From positions 1-64,000 of the forward strand of contig CAZUGA010000006.1 of assembly GCA_964619885.1 (NCBI GenBank): a DNA stretch of 64,000 bases, read 5' to 3'. Below the pieces are notes generated by a model, which was not told the DNA's origin, made no database searches, and saw only the letters and a program-made list of their open reading frames with translations. The DNA is from CAZUGA01 sp964619885 (GTDB lineage: Bacteria > Pseudomonadota > Gammaproteobacteria > Methylococcales > UBA1147). This document shows positions 35,614 to 44,254 of the stretch, piece by piece (position 1 is the first letter of the stretch; every line of letters begins with the position of its first letter). Both the position numbers and the translations under genes were made by a program.

Positions 35614-35629
35614 TTATCGGTAATTTTTT

Positions 35630-35889
35630 TGAAATAAACCCTATAAAACCTTTATTCAGTCAAAACAATCCTAGAAGATGCCCATTATCCTAGAGTATTG
35701 CTAGGGTATGTTCTGATCAGAACCCTTTAAACGCAGATTCCGACTGGAATGGAGAGAATGCTGGTTGATTTTGGCAAAGCTTATTTTATTGAGAAGGTTA
35801 GACGAGAATCGGATAAAGTGAAGATAGCATTGGATAAAGTCAAATCCGATAGTTTATCGCCGACCATTGAAACGATTCGAGATTGGTCG
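35630..35889 (+). pseudogene. Decayed 5'-fragment of the two-domain oxidoreductase gene
   Basis: This non-coding stretch aligns along its length with 37011-37268, the first ~86 codons of the intact gene. Shared segments include AACAATCCTAGAAGAT, CTGGTTGATTTTGGCAAAGC and GATAAAGTGAAGATAG-like sequence. It has stops and indels, so it is a relic. It lies just before the methyltransferase gene and in the same orientation as the full copy, pointing to a recombination event. Confidence 0.8.
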
Positions 35890-35982
35890 TAATAGTTTTA
35901 CGCTATATTGAAAATAGTAAGGATACAAAGACTGCAGAAATTGTTCATTTTGTTTGGTTTGCAATAAAAAAAGGAAATACAT

Positions 35983-36870
35983 GTGGATATTGATACGTAT
36001 AAACAACAACTTCAAGGAAAGGCTACATATATTTTAAGAAACGCAAATGTGTTTGTTTCGAAAGAAGGCTGGCATGTGATTGACTACCTTGATCCGATGG
36101 AATCAATTAGTCCAGAGATCGATTATTCGCAACTTTCAGATGAAGTTATTGAATATATAGAAGGAAATTTGCAGTCAAATAAGGAAAGGTTTTCCAATCA
36201 AGTTCAGACACTTATTCGATATTTAGACCTGAATGGGGTTAGACTACTGGATATAGGTTGTGGTGGCGGACGGTTTTTAGTAGGTGCAAAGAAGGAGGGT
36301 GCAAAAGTTGAAGGAATTGAGTTAAGTGATTCACGAGCGGCCTACACCAAAAAATATCAAAATATTACGGTTATTAAGCGACCTGTCGAAGATCCGTACT
36401 GGGATAACAAAATCGAGCACTACGGAGTTATTACTTTATGGGATGTTATTGAACATGTGAACTATCCTTTGGCGACCTTGAAATCTGCGCTTCGTCTATT
36501 AACTCCAGGCGGTATTATAGCTATCGACACGCCTTGTCGAGATTCGTTTTATCATCGTTTTGGAGAACTTACATACAAGCTTTCATGCGGAAGGTATCCT
36601 ACGTTGCTAAATTCAATGTATTCCGGTCACCTTTTTGGCCATAAGCAGATCTTTTCAACTTACGAGATGAACCAAATATTGTCTCAACTTGAGATGGATG
36701 TCATCGAATGTAGAAAATTCCACGAATTATCATTTCCTTATGAATTTTATTTAAAAAATATTTTAGGGTCAGCCTTATTAGTAAAGATTCTCTCTCCAGT
36801 CGTGAATATAATTTTTAGGATATTTCGTATTGAAAATAAAATGTTGGTGATAGCTCGTAAAAAAAGATAG
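35983..36870 (+). CDS. Class I SAM-dependent methyltransferase
   Basis: 295 residues, starting with a GTG that has AAGGAA six nt upstream. The SAM-binding glycine motif is VRLLDIGCGGGRFLVGAKKE (residues ~86-105) with the acidic end GIELS, followed by VITLWDVIEHVNYP and LLTPGG, typical of UbiE/UbiG-like folds. It is likely a sugar or lipid-linked intermediate methyltransferase in the polysaccharide locus. It is preceded by the oxidoreductase relic and is AT-rich. Confidence 0.88.
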   Translation: MDIDTYKQQLQGKATYILRNANVFVSKEGWHVIDYLDPMESISPEIDYSQLSDEVIEYIEGNLQSNKERFSNQVQTLIRYLDLNGVRLLDIGCGGGRFLVGAKKEGAKVEGIELSDSRAAYTKKYQNITVIKRPVEDPYWDNKIEHYGVITLWDVIEHVNYPLATLKSALRLLTPGGIIAIDTPCRDSFYHRFGELTYKLSCGRYPTLLNSMYSGHLFGHKQIFSTYEMNQILSQLEMDVIECRKFHELSFPYEFYLKNILGSALLVKILSPVVNIIFRIFRIENKMLVIARKKR

Positions 36871-37010
36871 TAATATACGAGATAAAAACGTACTTTAATG
36901 AAACTTAACATCTAATTATCTTATTCTTTAATTAGAATTTATAGAAAACAGAATTTTCTCCATAACAACCTTCTGTTATAAAAATTGTTTTAATTTCATA
37001 AAAAATCTGT
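36871..37010. other. Short gap before the oxidoreductase gene
   Basis: 140 bp, very AT-rich, with no hairpin or promoter I would defend. Confidence 0.3.
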
Positions 37011-39161
37011 ATGAAACAAATCCTACAAAACCTTAAAACAGGTGAAACAATCCTAGAAGATATTCCATGTCCGCATGTTTTACCCGGGCATGTTTTGATT
37101 AGAACAAGGCTAACCTTAGTTTCTGCGGGAACCGAGAAAATACTGGTTGATTTTGGCAAAGCTAATTTGATAGATAAGGCTAGACAACAACCGGACAAAA
37201 TGAAGATGGTACGGGATAAGGTTAAAACCGATGGTTTGATTCCGACTATAGAAACTGTGCGCAATAAATTGGATCAAGCTTTGCCTATGGGGTATTGCAA
37301 CGTGGGTACGGTGTTAGAAGTGGGCGCTAGTGTTACTCAATTTAGAGTGGGGGATCGTATTGCTTCTAACGGTAAACACGCTGAAGTTGTGTGTGTACCG
37401 GAAAATTTATGTATAGCTATTCCAGATTGTGTGAGTAACGATGCAGCTGCCTTTACTGTTTTGGGAGCAATCGCCTTGCAGGGTATTCGCTTGGTTAACC
37501 CTACCTTGGGTGAAACCATTGTGGTTACTGGATTAGGCTTAATTGGTCTAGTCACGGTGCAGTTATTAATAGCCCAGGGTTGTCGAGTAATCGGAATTGA
37601 TCTGGATTCTGATAAGGTCGAATTGGCCAAACAACTGGGTGCTGAAGCGGTTAATTTATCTAAGGGAGAAGACCCGATTGCCATTGCCGAACATTATTCT
37701 CGTGGGCGAGGTGTCGATGGCGTAATTATTACCGCTTCTGCAAAGACTAATGAGATTGTTCATCAGGCGGCATTAATGTGCCGAAAACGTGCTCGTATTG
37801 TGTTGGTGGGTGTGGTGGGGCTGGAATTGTCTCGTGCCGATTTTTATGAAAAGGAATTAACTTTCCAGGTTTCCTGCTCTTATGGTCCGGGACGTTACGA
37901 TCCTGAGTATGAAGAAGGCGGTAATGATTATCCTGTCGGTTTTGTGCGCTGGACAGAACAACGTAATTTTGAAGCGGTGTTGGATATGATTGCCGACGGA
38001 AAACTGAACACCGAGACTTTGATTTCGCATCGTTTTACTTTGGATCAGGCAGTTGATGTTTATAAGCTGATAGGTGGCGAAGGATCCTCTTTGGGCATTC
38101 TCCTGCAATTTTCAAAGCCAGCGGAAAAGTCAGATGATGAACTAAAAAGCCGAACCATCAGTTTGGCAGGAGTTAATCAACAGCCCAGAGAAGGGGGCAA
38201 GGTGACGGTCGGATTTATCGGGTCAGGAAATTATGCGACAGCAGTTCTTATCCCGTCTTTTGCGCAAACCAATGCCGAACTCAAATCAGTCGCCTCCAGT
38301 GCTGGATTGAGCAGTGTCCATGCTGGAAAAAAATTTGGATTTGCAGCGGTCACTACTGACAGCAAAGTAATTATTCAGGATCTGAACATCAACACGATTG
38401 TGATAACAACACGGCATAATAATCATGCGCAGTTTGTTTGTGATGCGCTTAAAGCGGGTAAACATGTATTCGTAGAAAAACCACTTACCTTGAATCGCGA
38501 AGAGCTGGATGAAGTGATCGCGGCGTATGAAACAGCTTTGAAGCAGGGTGCTCCACTGGTCATGGTGGGTTTTAATCGAAGGTTTTCGCGACAAGTTCAA
38601 AAAATCAAACAATTGCTAGAAAGTGTCTCTGAACCCAAGTCATTTATTATGACGGTTAACGCCGGAGCCATACCTCCAGATCATTGGACGCAAAATAAAA
38701 ATATTGGTGGCGGTCGTATTATTGGTGAAGGTTGTCATTTTATTGATTTACTGCGTTATCTGACAGCTTCGGAAGTTGTGTCAGTACAAGCGATAATGAT
38801 TGGCGAAGGTGTGGGTATTCGCGATGACAAAGTAACCTTTACGCTTGGCTTTGCCGATGGTTCTTTTGGTACGGTTCATTACCTGGCCAATGGAAATAAA
38901 TCATTTCCTAAAGAAAGACTGGAAGTATTCTGTGCCGATCGAGTTTTGCAATTAGATAACTTTCGTAAATTGACCGGTTTTGGCTGGCCTGGATTTTCGA
39001 AAATGAATCTGATGAAACAAGACAAAGGGCAAAAGGCTTGTGCAGCGGCTTTTGTTGACGCAATTGAATCAGGAAAGGCTTCTCCTATACCTTTTGATGA
39101 GTTGGTTGAAGTGGCCCGGGTAACATTTGATATTGTAGACCTGCTTGAACTGCAAGCGTAA
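37011..39161 (+). CDS. Two-domain oxidoreductase: zinc-type alcohol dehydrogenase plus Gfo/Idh/MocA
   Basis: 716 residues. The N-terminal half (~1-370) is a medium-chain dehydrogenase/reductase with GLGLIGLVTVQLLIAQGCRV as the Rossmann motif. The C-terminal half (~395-716) is a Gfo/Idh/MocA protein with VGFIGSGNYATAVL and the signature GKHVFVEKPLTL. Fusions of this kind occur in polysaccharide loci and are thought to act on nucleotide-sugars or polymer-derived sugars. Position before the heparinase-like gene supports a role in uronate or amino-sugar chemistry. A decayed copy of its start is at 35630-35889. Confidence 0.88.
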   Translation: MKQILQNLKTGETILEDIPCPHVLPGHVLIRTRLTLVSAGTEKILVDFGKANLIDKARQQPDKMKMVRDKVKTDGLIPTIETVRNKLDQALPMGYCNVGTVLEVGASVTQFRVGDRIASNGKHAEVVCVPENLCIAIPDCVSNDAAAFTVLGAIALQGIRLVNPTLGETIVVTGLGLIGLVTVQLLIAQGCRVIGIDLDSDKVELAKQLGAEAVNLSKGEDPIAIAEHYSRGRGVDGVIITASAKTNEIVHQAALMCRKRARIVLVGVVGLELSRADFYEKELTFQVSCSYGPGRYDPEYEEGGNDYPVGFVRWTEQRNFEAVLDMIADGKLNTETLISHRFTLDQAVDVYKLIGGEGSSLGILLQFSKPAEKSDDELKSRTISLAGVNQQPREGGKVTVGFIGSGNYATAVLIPSFAQTNAELKSVASSAGLSSVHAGKKFGFAAVTTDSKVIIQDLNINTIVITTRHNNHAQFVCDALKAGKHVFVEKPLTLNREELDEVIAAYETALKQGAPLVMVGFNRRFSRQVQKIKQLLESVSEPKSFIMTVNAGAIPPDHWTQNKNIGGGRIIGEGCHFIDLLRYLTASEVVSVQAIMIGEGVGIRDDKVTFTLGFADGSFGTVHYLANGNKSFPKERLEVFCADRVLQLDNFRKLTGFGWPGFSKMNLMKQDKGQKACAAAFVDAIESGKASPIPFDELVEVARVTFDIVDLLELQA

Positions 39162-39218
39162 TGCGATCAGCTAATCGCCAGTTTACTCTCTCGTCAAACT
39201 GACCTACCATAAAGAGAT

Positions 39219-40904
39219 ATGCTAAAAAGGATAGTAGTGCTTTTCCATACCGTCCGATATTTAAAGGCTATCCAGTTATATTGGCGGATTTATCTAAAGC
39301 TTGTTCAATTTGTTCATTTTTCCATTTCACTCAATAATCCGGTAGCGTGCAGGCAAATTTCTTTGCCGCCGGGCATAACTAAATACCACTCGCTGTCTGA
39401 GTCTGAGTTTATTTTTTTGAACGAGGCAAATTCATATCCGCACCAGGTACACTGGAATGATCTGGGACAATCGAAATTGTGGCTTTATAACCTGCATTAT
39501 TTTGACTATCTAAATCAGACTGAATCTGACAGGCACCAAGGTGTGGAATTGGTGCTCGACTGGATCACGAATAATCCGGTCGGTATCGGAAACGGTTGGG
39601 AACCCTATCCGATTTCCCTGCGGATAGTGAACTGGATAAAATTTCTGTGCAAACCAATGGATTCGAATCGCGAGACCGTTTCTTACATCTCCGTGGAACA
39701 GGCGAAAACCATCCATGAATCCCTGTTTCTGCAGTCCCGGTATTTGAGGCGTCATCTTGAATACCATTTGCTGGGCAATCATTTGTTCAAGAACGGCGTC
39801 GCTTTGTTTTTCGCCGGATCGTATTTTACTGGCAGTGAAGCGGAACAGTGGCTAGTTAAAGGAAAGCAAATTCTGTTCAATCAACTGGATGAACAGATTC
39901 TTGATGACGGAGGTCATTTTGAGCGTAGCCCGATGTATCACGCTATTATTCTGGAGGATCTTCTTGATGTTGTTAATATGAATAGGCAAACAGGGTTCCT
40001 TTCCGATTCTGAAAGGGAAAAATTATATGTAGTCGCTGCTAGAATGACGCAATGTCTTTCCGATATTGTTCATATCGATGGAGAAATACCGTTCTTTAAT
40101 GACAGTGCATTGGGTATTGCTTCTCCGGTTTCGGCTTTACTGAACTATGCAGCGAAATCCAGTGTGGAATTGCTGGAATTACAACAAAAGCCTACGCTTT
40201 CACGGATGTGTGCCAAACCCGATTTTGGTCTGTATATCTTACAGAAGGAATCGGTGAAGATGGTCATCGATGCAGGACCGATTGGTCCGGATTATTTGCC
40301 GGGGCATGCGCACTGCGACACCCTAAGCTATGAAATGTCGATAGATGATCAACGTTTCATCGTCAATTCGGGTACCTATCAATATGCAGGAAAAGAGCGG
40401 AATTCATTTCGTTCGACCAGAGCGCACAATACAGTTATGTTGGATGAAATTGAACAACACGAGATTTGGTCAACATTCCGGGTTGCGCGCAGAGGTTATC
40501 CGATTGGAGTCCAATTTGAAGAACATTCGGATGCTATGTATTTCCGTGCCGGTCACACGGGTTACCGGCGGCTTACGGGTAAACCGGATCATTTTAGATC
40601 GATTTCGAGTGAAGGCTTAGTGTGGGAGATAAAAGACACCATTACAGGGGGCGGACAACACCACGCCGAATCATTTATTCATATTCATCCGGATGTCAAA
40701 ACTGTGTCTTTGTCCGGCGACGGGGCAGTCTTCAGCCTGGCTGGCCGTCAAATTGAAATTCGACCGGAAGATGGTTTAAAAATGAACAAAGCCAGCGGGT
40801 ACTATTCATCGGAATTCGGAAAAAAACGACAGATTACCGTTTTATATTTGGAAAAAACCGGCTTGGCGCCCTTCGAGTTGGCATATCGCATCATGATCCA
40901 TTGA
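39219..40904 (+). CDS. Heparinase II/III-like protein
   Basis: 561 residues. It has the (alpha/alpha) toroid region (HLEYHLLGNHLFKNGVALFF, GGHFERSPMYHAIILEDLL) and the beta-sandwich part with GHAHCDTLSYEMSIDDQRF, NSGTYQY and RAHNTVMLDEIEQ. These are the signatures of heparinase II/III and alginate-lyase-like enzymes. No signal peptide is seen, so it may act in the cytoplasm, in contrast with secreted lyases. In polysaccharide loci such proteins are often suggested to modify or cleave lipid-linked or finished polymer. Catalytic residues probably include the His and Tyr of these segments. Confidence 0.85.
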   Translation: MLKRIVVLFHTVRYLKAIQLYWRIYLKLVQFVHFSISLNNPVACRQISLPPGITKYHSLSESEFIFLNEANSYPHQVHWNDLGQSKLWLYNLHYFDYLNQTESDRHQGVELVLDWITNNPVGIGNGWEPYPISLRIVNWIKFLCKPMDSNRETVSYISVEQAKTIHESLFLQSRYLRRHLEYHLLGNHLFKNGVALFFAGSYFTGSEAEQWLVKGKQILFNQLDEQILDDGGHFERSPMYHAIILEDLLDVVNMNRQTGFLSDSEREKLYVVAARMTQCLSDIVHIDGEIPFFNDSALGIASPVSALLNYAAKSSVELLELQQKPTLSRMCAKPDFGLYILQKESVKMVIDAGPIGPDYLPGHAHCDTLSYEMSIDDQRFIVNSGTYQYAGKERNSFRSTRAHNTVMLDEIEQHEIWSTFRVARRGYPIGVQFEEHSDAMYFRAGHTGYRRLTGKPDHFRSISSEGLVWEIKDTITGGGQHHAESFIHIHPDVKTVSLSGDGAVFSLAGRQIEIRPEDGLKMNKASGYYSSEFGKKRQITVLYLEKTGLAPFELAYRIMIH

Positions 40905-40947
40905 ATCAAAATTTTCCCATTTTGAAACAATATTTGAAAAACCCCTT

Positions 40948-42207
40948 ATGCATATTCTTTTCCTAACCGACAATTTCCCTCCAGAAGTCAATGCGCCTGC
41001 CAGTCGGACCTTTGAACACTGCCGTGAGTGGGTCAAGGCAGGCCACCAAGTAACAGTCATTACCTGTGCTCCGAACTTCCCCAACGGTAGAGTGTTTAAG
41101 GGCTATCGCAATAAATTCTTGCAAAGCGAAGACATGGCCGGTATTCACGTGATTCGAGTCTGGAGTTACATCACGGCCAATGAAGGTTTCGTCAAGCGGA
41201 TCATCGACTATATCAGTTTTCTGCCACCTGCGACTATTGCTTCTCTATTTGTTAGGAAGCCGGATATTGTGATCGGGACTTCCCCGCAATTCTTTACGGT
41301 TTGCGGTGCCTATATTGTGAGCCGGTTAAAGCGTATCCCTTTTGTTTTCGAACTTCGCGATATCTGGCCGGAATCGATCAAAGCCGTAGGTGCAATGGAC
41401 GACTCGATAGCGATTCGATTACTGGAGAAAATCGAGGTATTTTTGTACGGTAAGGCTTCCGTAATTGTTTCGGTTACCTATTCGTTTAAGAGACGCTTGA
41501 TTGAGCGGGGTGTTTGTGGGGACAAAATTCAGGTGGTAACCAATGGTGTTGATCTGTCGAGATTTAGTCTGCGGCCCAAGAATCGGGATTTGCTTGAGAA
41601 GTTGGGCCTTGAAGGTGACTTCGTCGCGGGTTATATCGGAACGCATGGAATGGCCCATCATCTGGAAACGATTCTGGAAGCAGCTGTCATCGCAAAACTA
41701 AACAAAGACCGAGTGCGGTTTCTGTTGCTTGGCAATGGAGCTTCCAAAATGGCCTTGATGGATCAGGCGAAACATATGGAACTGGATAATGTACTATTTA
41801 TTGATTCGGTTCCTAAAGAGCAAGTGGTTCAATATTGGTCATTACTAGATGTTTCTATCATCCATCTGAAAAAAACTGAACTGTTTAAAGCGGTAATCCC
41901 ATCTAAACTTTTTGAGTGTATGGCTATGGGTGTGCCTATATTACACGGGGTAGCCGGTGAATCAGCCGATATTGTCGAAGACTACAAGGTTGGTGTGGTA
42001 TTCAAGCCCGAGAACGCTCAACAGCTATATCGAGGTGTGACCAAGTTGCAGCGAAATTCCGAGTTTTACCAAAGTTGCCGAGACCATTGCCTGAAAAGTG
42101 CAGAGAATTTCGATCGTAGTCAACTTGCTGCAAGAATGCTAGGGATCCTAGAAAAACAATATGTCCAATTTCCGAATAATACGGTACCAAAGGACATCCA
42201 GCGGTGA
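40948..42207 (+). CDS. GT4-family glycosyltransferase (WcaI/WbuB-like)
   Basis: 419 residues. The start HILFLTDNFPPEVNAPASRT and HCREWVKAGHQVTVITCAPN match WbuB-like enzymes. The C-terminal GT-B domain has GYIGTHGMAHHLETILEA and IPSKLFECMAMGVPIL, which carries the donor-binding ExxxxG region. It adds a sugar to a lipid-linked intermediate. Its 3' end overlaps the next gene, on the opposite strand, by 60 bp. Confidence 0.9.
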   Translation: MHILFLTDNFPPEVNAPASRTFEHCREWVKAGHQVTVITCAPNFPNGRVFKGYRNKFLQSEDMAGIHVIRVWSYITANEGFVKRIIDYISFLPPATIASLFVRKPDIVIGTSPQFFTVCGAYIVSRLKRIPFVFELRDIWPESIKAVGAMDDSIAIRLLEKIEVFLYGKASVIVSVTYSFKRRLIERGVCGDKIQVVTNGVDLSRFSLRPKNRDLLEKLGLEGDFVAGYIGTHGMAHHLETILEAAVIAKLNKDRVRFLLLGNGASKMALMDQAKHMELDNVLFIDSVPKEQVVQYWSLLDVSIIHLKKTELFKAVIPSKLFECMAMGVPILHGVAGESADIVEDYKVGVVFKPENAQQLYRGVTKLQRNSEFYQSCRDHCLKSAENFDRSQLAARMLGILEKQYVQFPNNTVPKDIQR

Positions 42208-43944
42208 AAACAGAAAGTGAGTCAGAATGAGTCCGGCGATACATGCCGCAATCCCACTCACAAACGCGATGATTTTGTATCGTTTACGTTGTGAAATTTC
42301 GGCTTCATTCTGGTAATAAGGGATTGAAGTTAACGGCATTGCACCGAGTAATAAAAAAACTTCTCGGTCGTTGTATACTGAGCCGGTTGATAATTCGCGT
42401 AGCATCGCCTGGCCAATGCCGATACCGATAGAGAGTAATATGCCCAACACGATCAGAGCAGGGCGATTTGGTTTAATGGGGTTTTCCGGTAGTGATGGGG
42501 TTTCAACCAATGAGAAGCGTTCTGCTTTGTTATCGCGTTCTAGTTCCTGAGAAATTGCTGCTTCCATCTGCTTTGCCTTGATTTCCTGATATTTGTGTAG
42601 TGCATTTTCGTGGTTTCTTGCGAGTGTCAGGTATTCCCGCTCGACCTGGGGTGATTGCGACAACCGTTTTTCAGTTTCTTCCAATTTTTGCCGGAATTGG
42701 AGAATTTGTTGTTTGTAGGCTTTAATATCGTTTTTCACGCCATCTAACTGGGCTTTGATGGCGATATAGGCCGGATTCTCGGGAGACTTCTCATAAAATT
42801 CGCGGTTAAAGCTGTTAAATTTACTGTGTTTAATCCCTTCTTCTAATGATTCGATGTTTTTCTTAAGCTTAACGATCTCGGGATGATTCGGTCGGTATCG
42901 ATTCGAATTTGCCGCTAGTTCTGTTCGGAGCCTTTCTAACTCCTTCAATTGTTCCGAAGTTGACGTCCCTTTGGAATTGCCGGTGCTTTCCTTTAATGAG
43001 GCCAACTCTTTTCTCATTTTGATGAGGTCTGGATGGTCGAAATGATATCGGCTGCTCAATTGGTCATATTCTGTCTGCAGACTCATGAGTCGGTCAGCGG
43101 GCCCCAAGATCCTCTCACCAGTCGAGGAGTATAAAGGGGCGCCGGGTTTTAGCTGCATTAATTGTCCCTGCAGGTAGAACTTTTTGTCTTCCAACGATCG
43201 CAATATATTTTGGGTTTCGAGTATGTCCCTTTCTAGCCTTTGAATAAGTTGGAAATTATGTTCCTTGAATTCGGGGAGGGCTTCGGAATGTTGCTCTTTA
43301 AAATCGGCCAATTTAGATTCCAGTTTTGCTATTTTATTGCTTAGACGATTGGTTTCGACCGTTAAAAATTCCGACGCTTCGGCGGCTTTCTGCTTCCTGT
43401 TATTAAGATTTTCATTCAAATAAAGGGATGCCAGTTCATCTGTGACCTTTTGCGCAATCTCCGGGAATCGGCTGTCGAATGTCAGATTAAATGCAATGGT
43501 TGCCGTGGTTGGGCGCCCGGTCCGAGGGTCGACCACCTCCGCCGTGATCGTATTCAAATTGGCATCTTGGCGCATCCGTTCGACAATTTCCTCGGGCGTT
43601 TCCCTGCCGATCTTATCCTTGTAAAGTCCATACCTGTCGATTATTTTTAGTAAATTGGCACGCGTCATAACGCGCTGGCTGATAATCTGTAAACGTTTGA
43701 CGGCAAATGTAGTAATAGTGGAACGGACTAGGTCTCCGGGTATTTCCTGTTCTTCGATCAGTATGGTCGCGGATGAACGGTAGGTGGGTGGCCACGCCGT
43801 GACTATGGCAACAACTACAAAAAATGTTCCAAGACCGGTGATCAATATGGACGATTTATTGCGCTTTAGGAGTGCTAAATAATCGCCTAGATGTTTGGAA
43901 TTGTCTTCAGGATAGTCCTGCAAATATTCGATATCTGTAACCAT
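42148..43944 (-). CDS. Wzz-type polysaccharide chain-length determinant, exosortase-locus type
   Basis: 598 residues. A cytoplasmic N-terminus and TM1 (SSILITGLGTFFVVVAIVTA) precede a large periplasmic coiled-coil part (~180-480) with a GNVR-like segment (VEREYLTLARNHENALHKYQ). TM2 (PALIVLGILLSIGIGIGQA) and a further C-terminal TM pair follow. This is the layout of PCP-2a proteins in exosortase-associated loci, which need a separate cytoplasmic ATPase; that is probably the protein at 50490-51254. It is encoded against the surrounding genes. Confidence 0.85.
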   Translation of the reverse strand: MVTDIEYLQDYPEDNSKHLGDYLALLKRNKSSILITGLGTFFVVVAIVTAWPPTYRSSATILIEEQEIPGDLVRSTITTFAVKRLQIISQRVMTRANLLKIIDRYGLYKDKIGRETPEEIVERMRQDANLNTITAEVVDPRTGRPTTATIAFNLTFDSRFPEIAQKVTDELASLYLNENLNNRKQKAAEASEFLTVETNRLSNKIAKLESKLADFKEQHSEALPEFKEHNFQLIQRLERDILETQNILRSLEDKKFYLQGQLMQLKPGAPLYSSTGERILGPADRLMSLQTEYDQLSSRYHFDHPDLIKMRKELASLKESTGNSKGTSTSEQLKELERLRTELAANSNRYRPNHPEIVKLKKNIESLEEGIKHSKFNSFNREFYEKSPENPAYIAIKAQLDGVKNDIKAYKQQILQFRQKLEETEKRLSQSPQVEREYLTLARNHENALHKYQEIKAKQMEAAISQELERDNKAERFSLVETPSLPENPIKPNRPALIVLGILLSIGIGIGQAMLRELSTGSVYNDREVFLLLGAMPLTSIPYYQNEAEISQRKRYKIIAFVSGIAACIAGLILTHFLFSPLDVLWYRIIRKLDILFF

Positions 43945-43976
43945 GTGTACTTTTTTCTATTCTCCCAAAGATTAGA

Positions 43977-44004
43977 TTATGAATTAATTCTATTATTGTA
44001 TAAT
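43977..44004 (+). promoter_or_regulatory. Weak sigma-70-like promoter upstream of the exosortase gene
   Basis: A perfect TATAAT (-10) at 43999-44004 with TG two bases before, and a weak -35 (TTATGA) 16 bp upstream. It would give a ~240-nt leader before the ATG at 44255. The region is AT-rich, so chance matches are likely. Confidence 0.3.
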
Positions 44005-44158
44005 AAATATTAGAGTAGATTATCCTAGTTTGCAGTGTATTCGGATTTGCTCGCAAAGATTCAGTGGCTTAGGCAAATCTGTCAGCGCAATAGAAGGAAA
44101 AATTACGCACTAATGTATCGCTTGGCGAAATATAACTAACCAAGCCCAATAATCAGCA

Positions 44159-44228
44159 GTTAATCGTTTAATATTCAGCATATTATGTGATTGCCCGGGG
44201 CTTAGGTCTAGTCTAGAAAACGATTAAC
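44159..44228. repeat. Perfect 11-bp inverted repeat before the exosortase gene
   Basis: GTTAATCGTTT (44159-44169) and AAACGATTAAC (44218-44228) are perfect inverted copies with a 48-bp spacer; the right arm ends 26 bp before the ATG. Possible paired operator sites or a long leader hairpin. Confidence 0.5.
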
Positions 44229-44254
44229 TATTTTCAAAGATATAATCAATATAC

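Larger units (their letters stand above)
43945..44254. other. Divergent intergenic region between the Wzz-type gene and the exosortase gene
   Basis: 310 bp, AT-rich. It holds a weak sigma-70-like pair on the plus strand (TTATGA at 43977-43982, 16-bp gap, TATAAT at 43999-44004) and a widely spaced perfect inverted repeat described separately. It probably contains promoters for both divergent genes. Confidence 0.4.
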
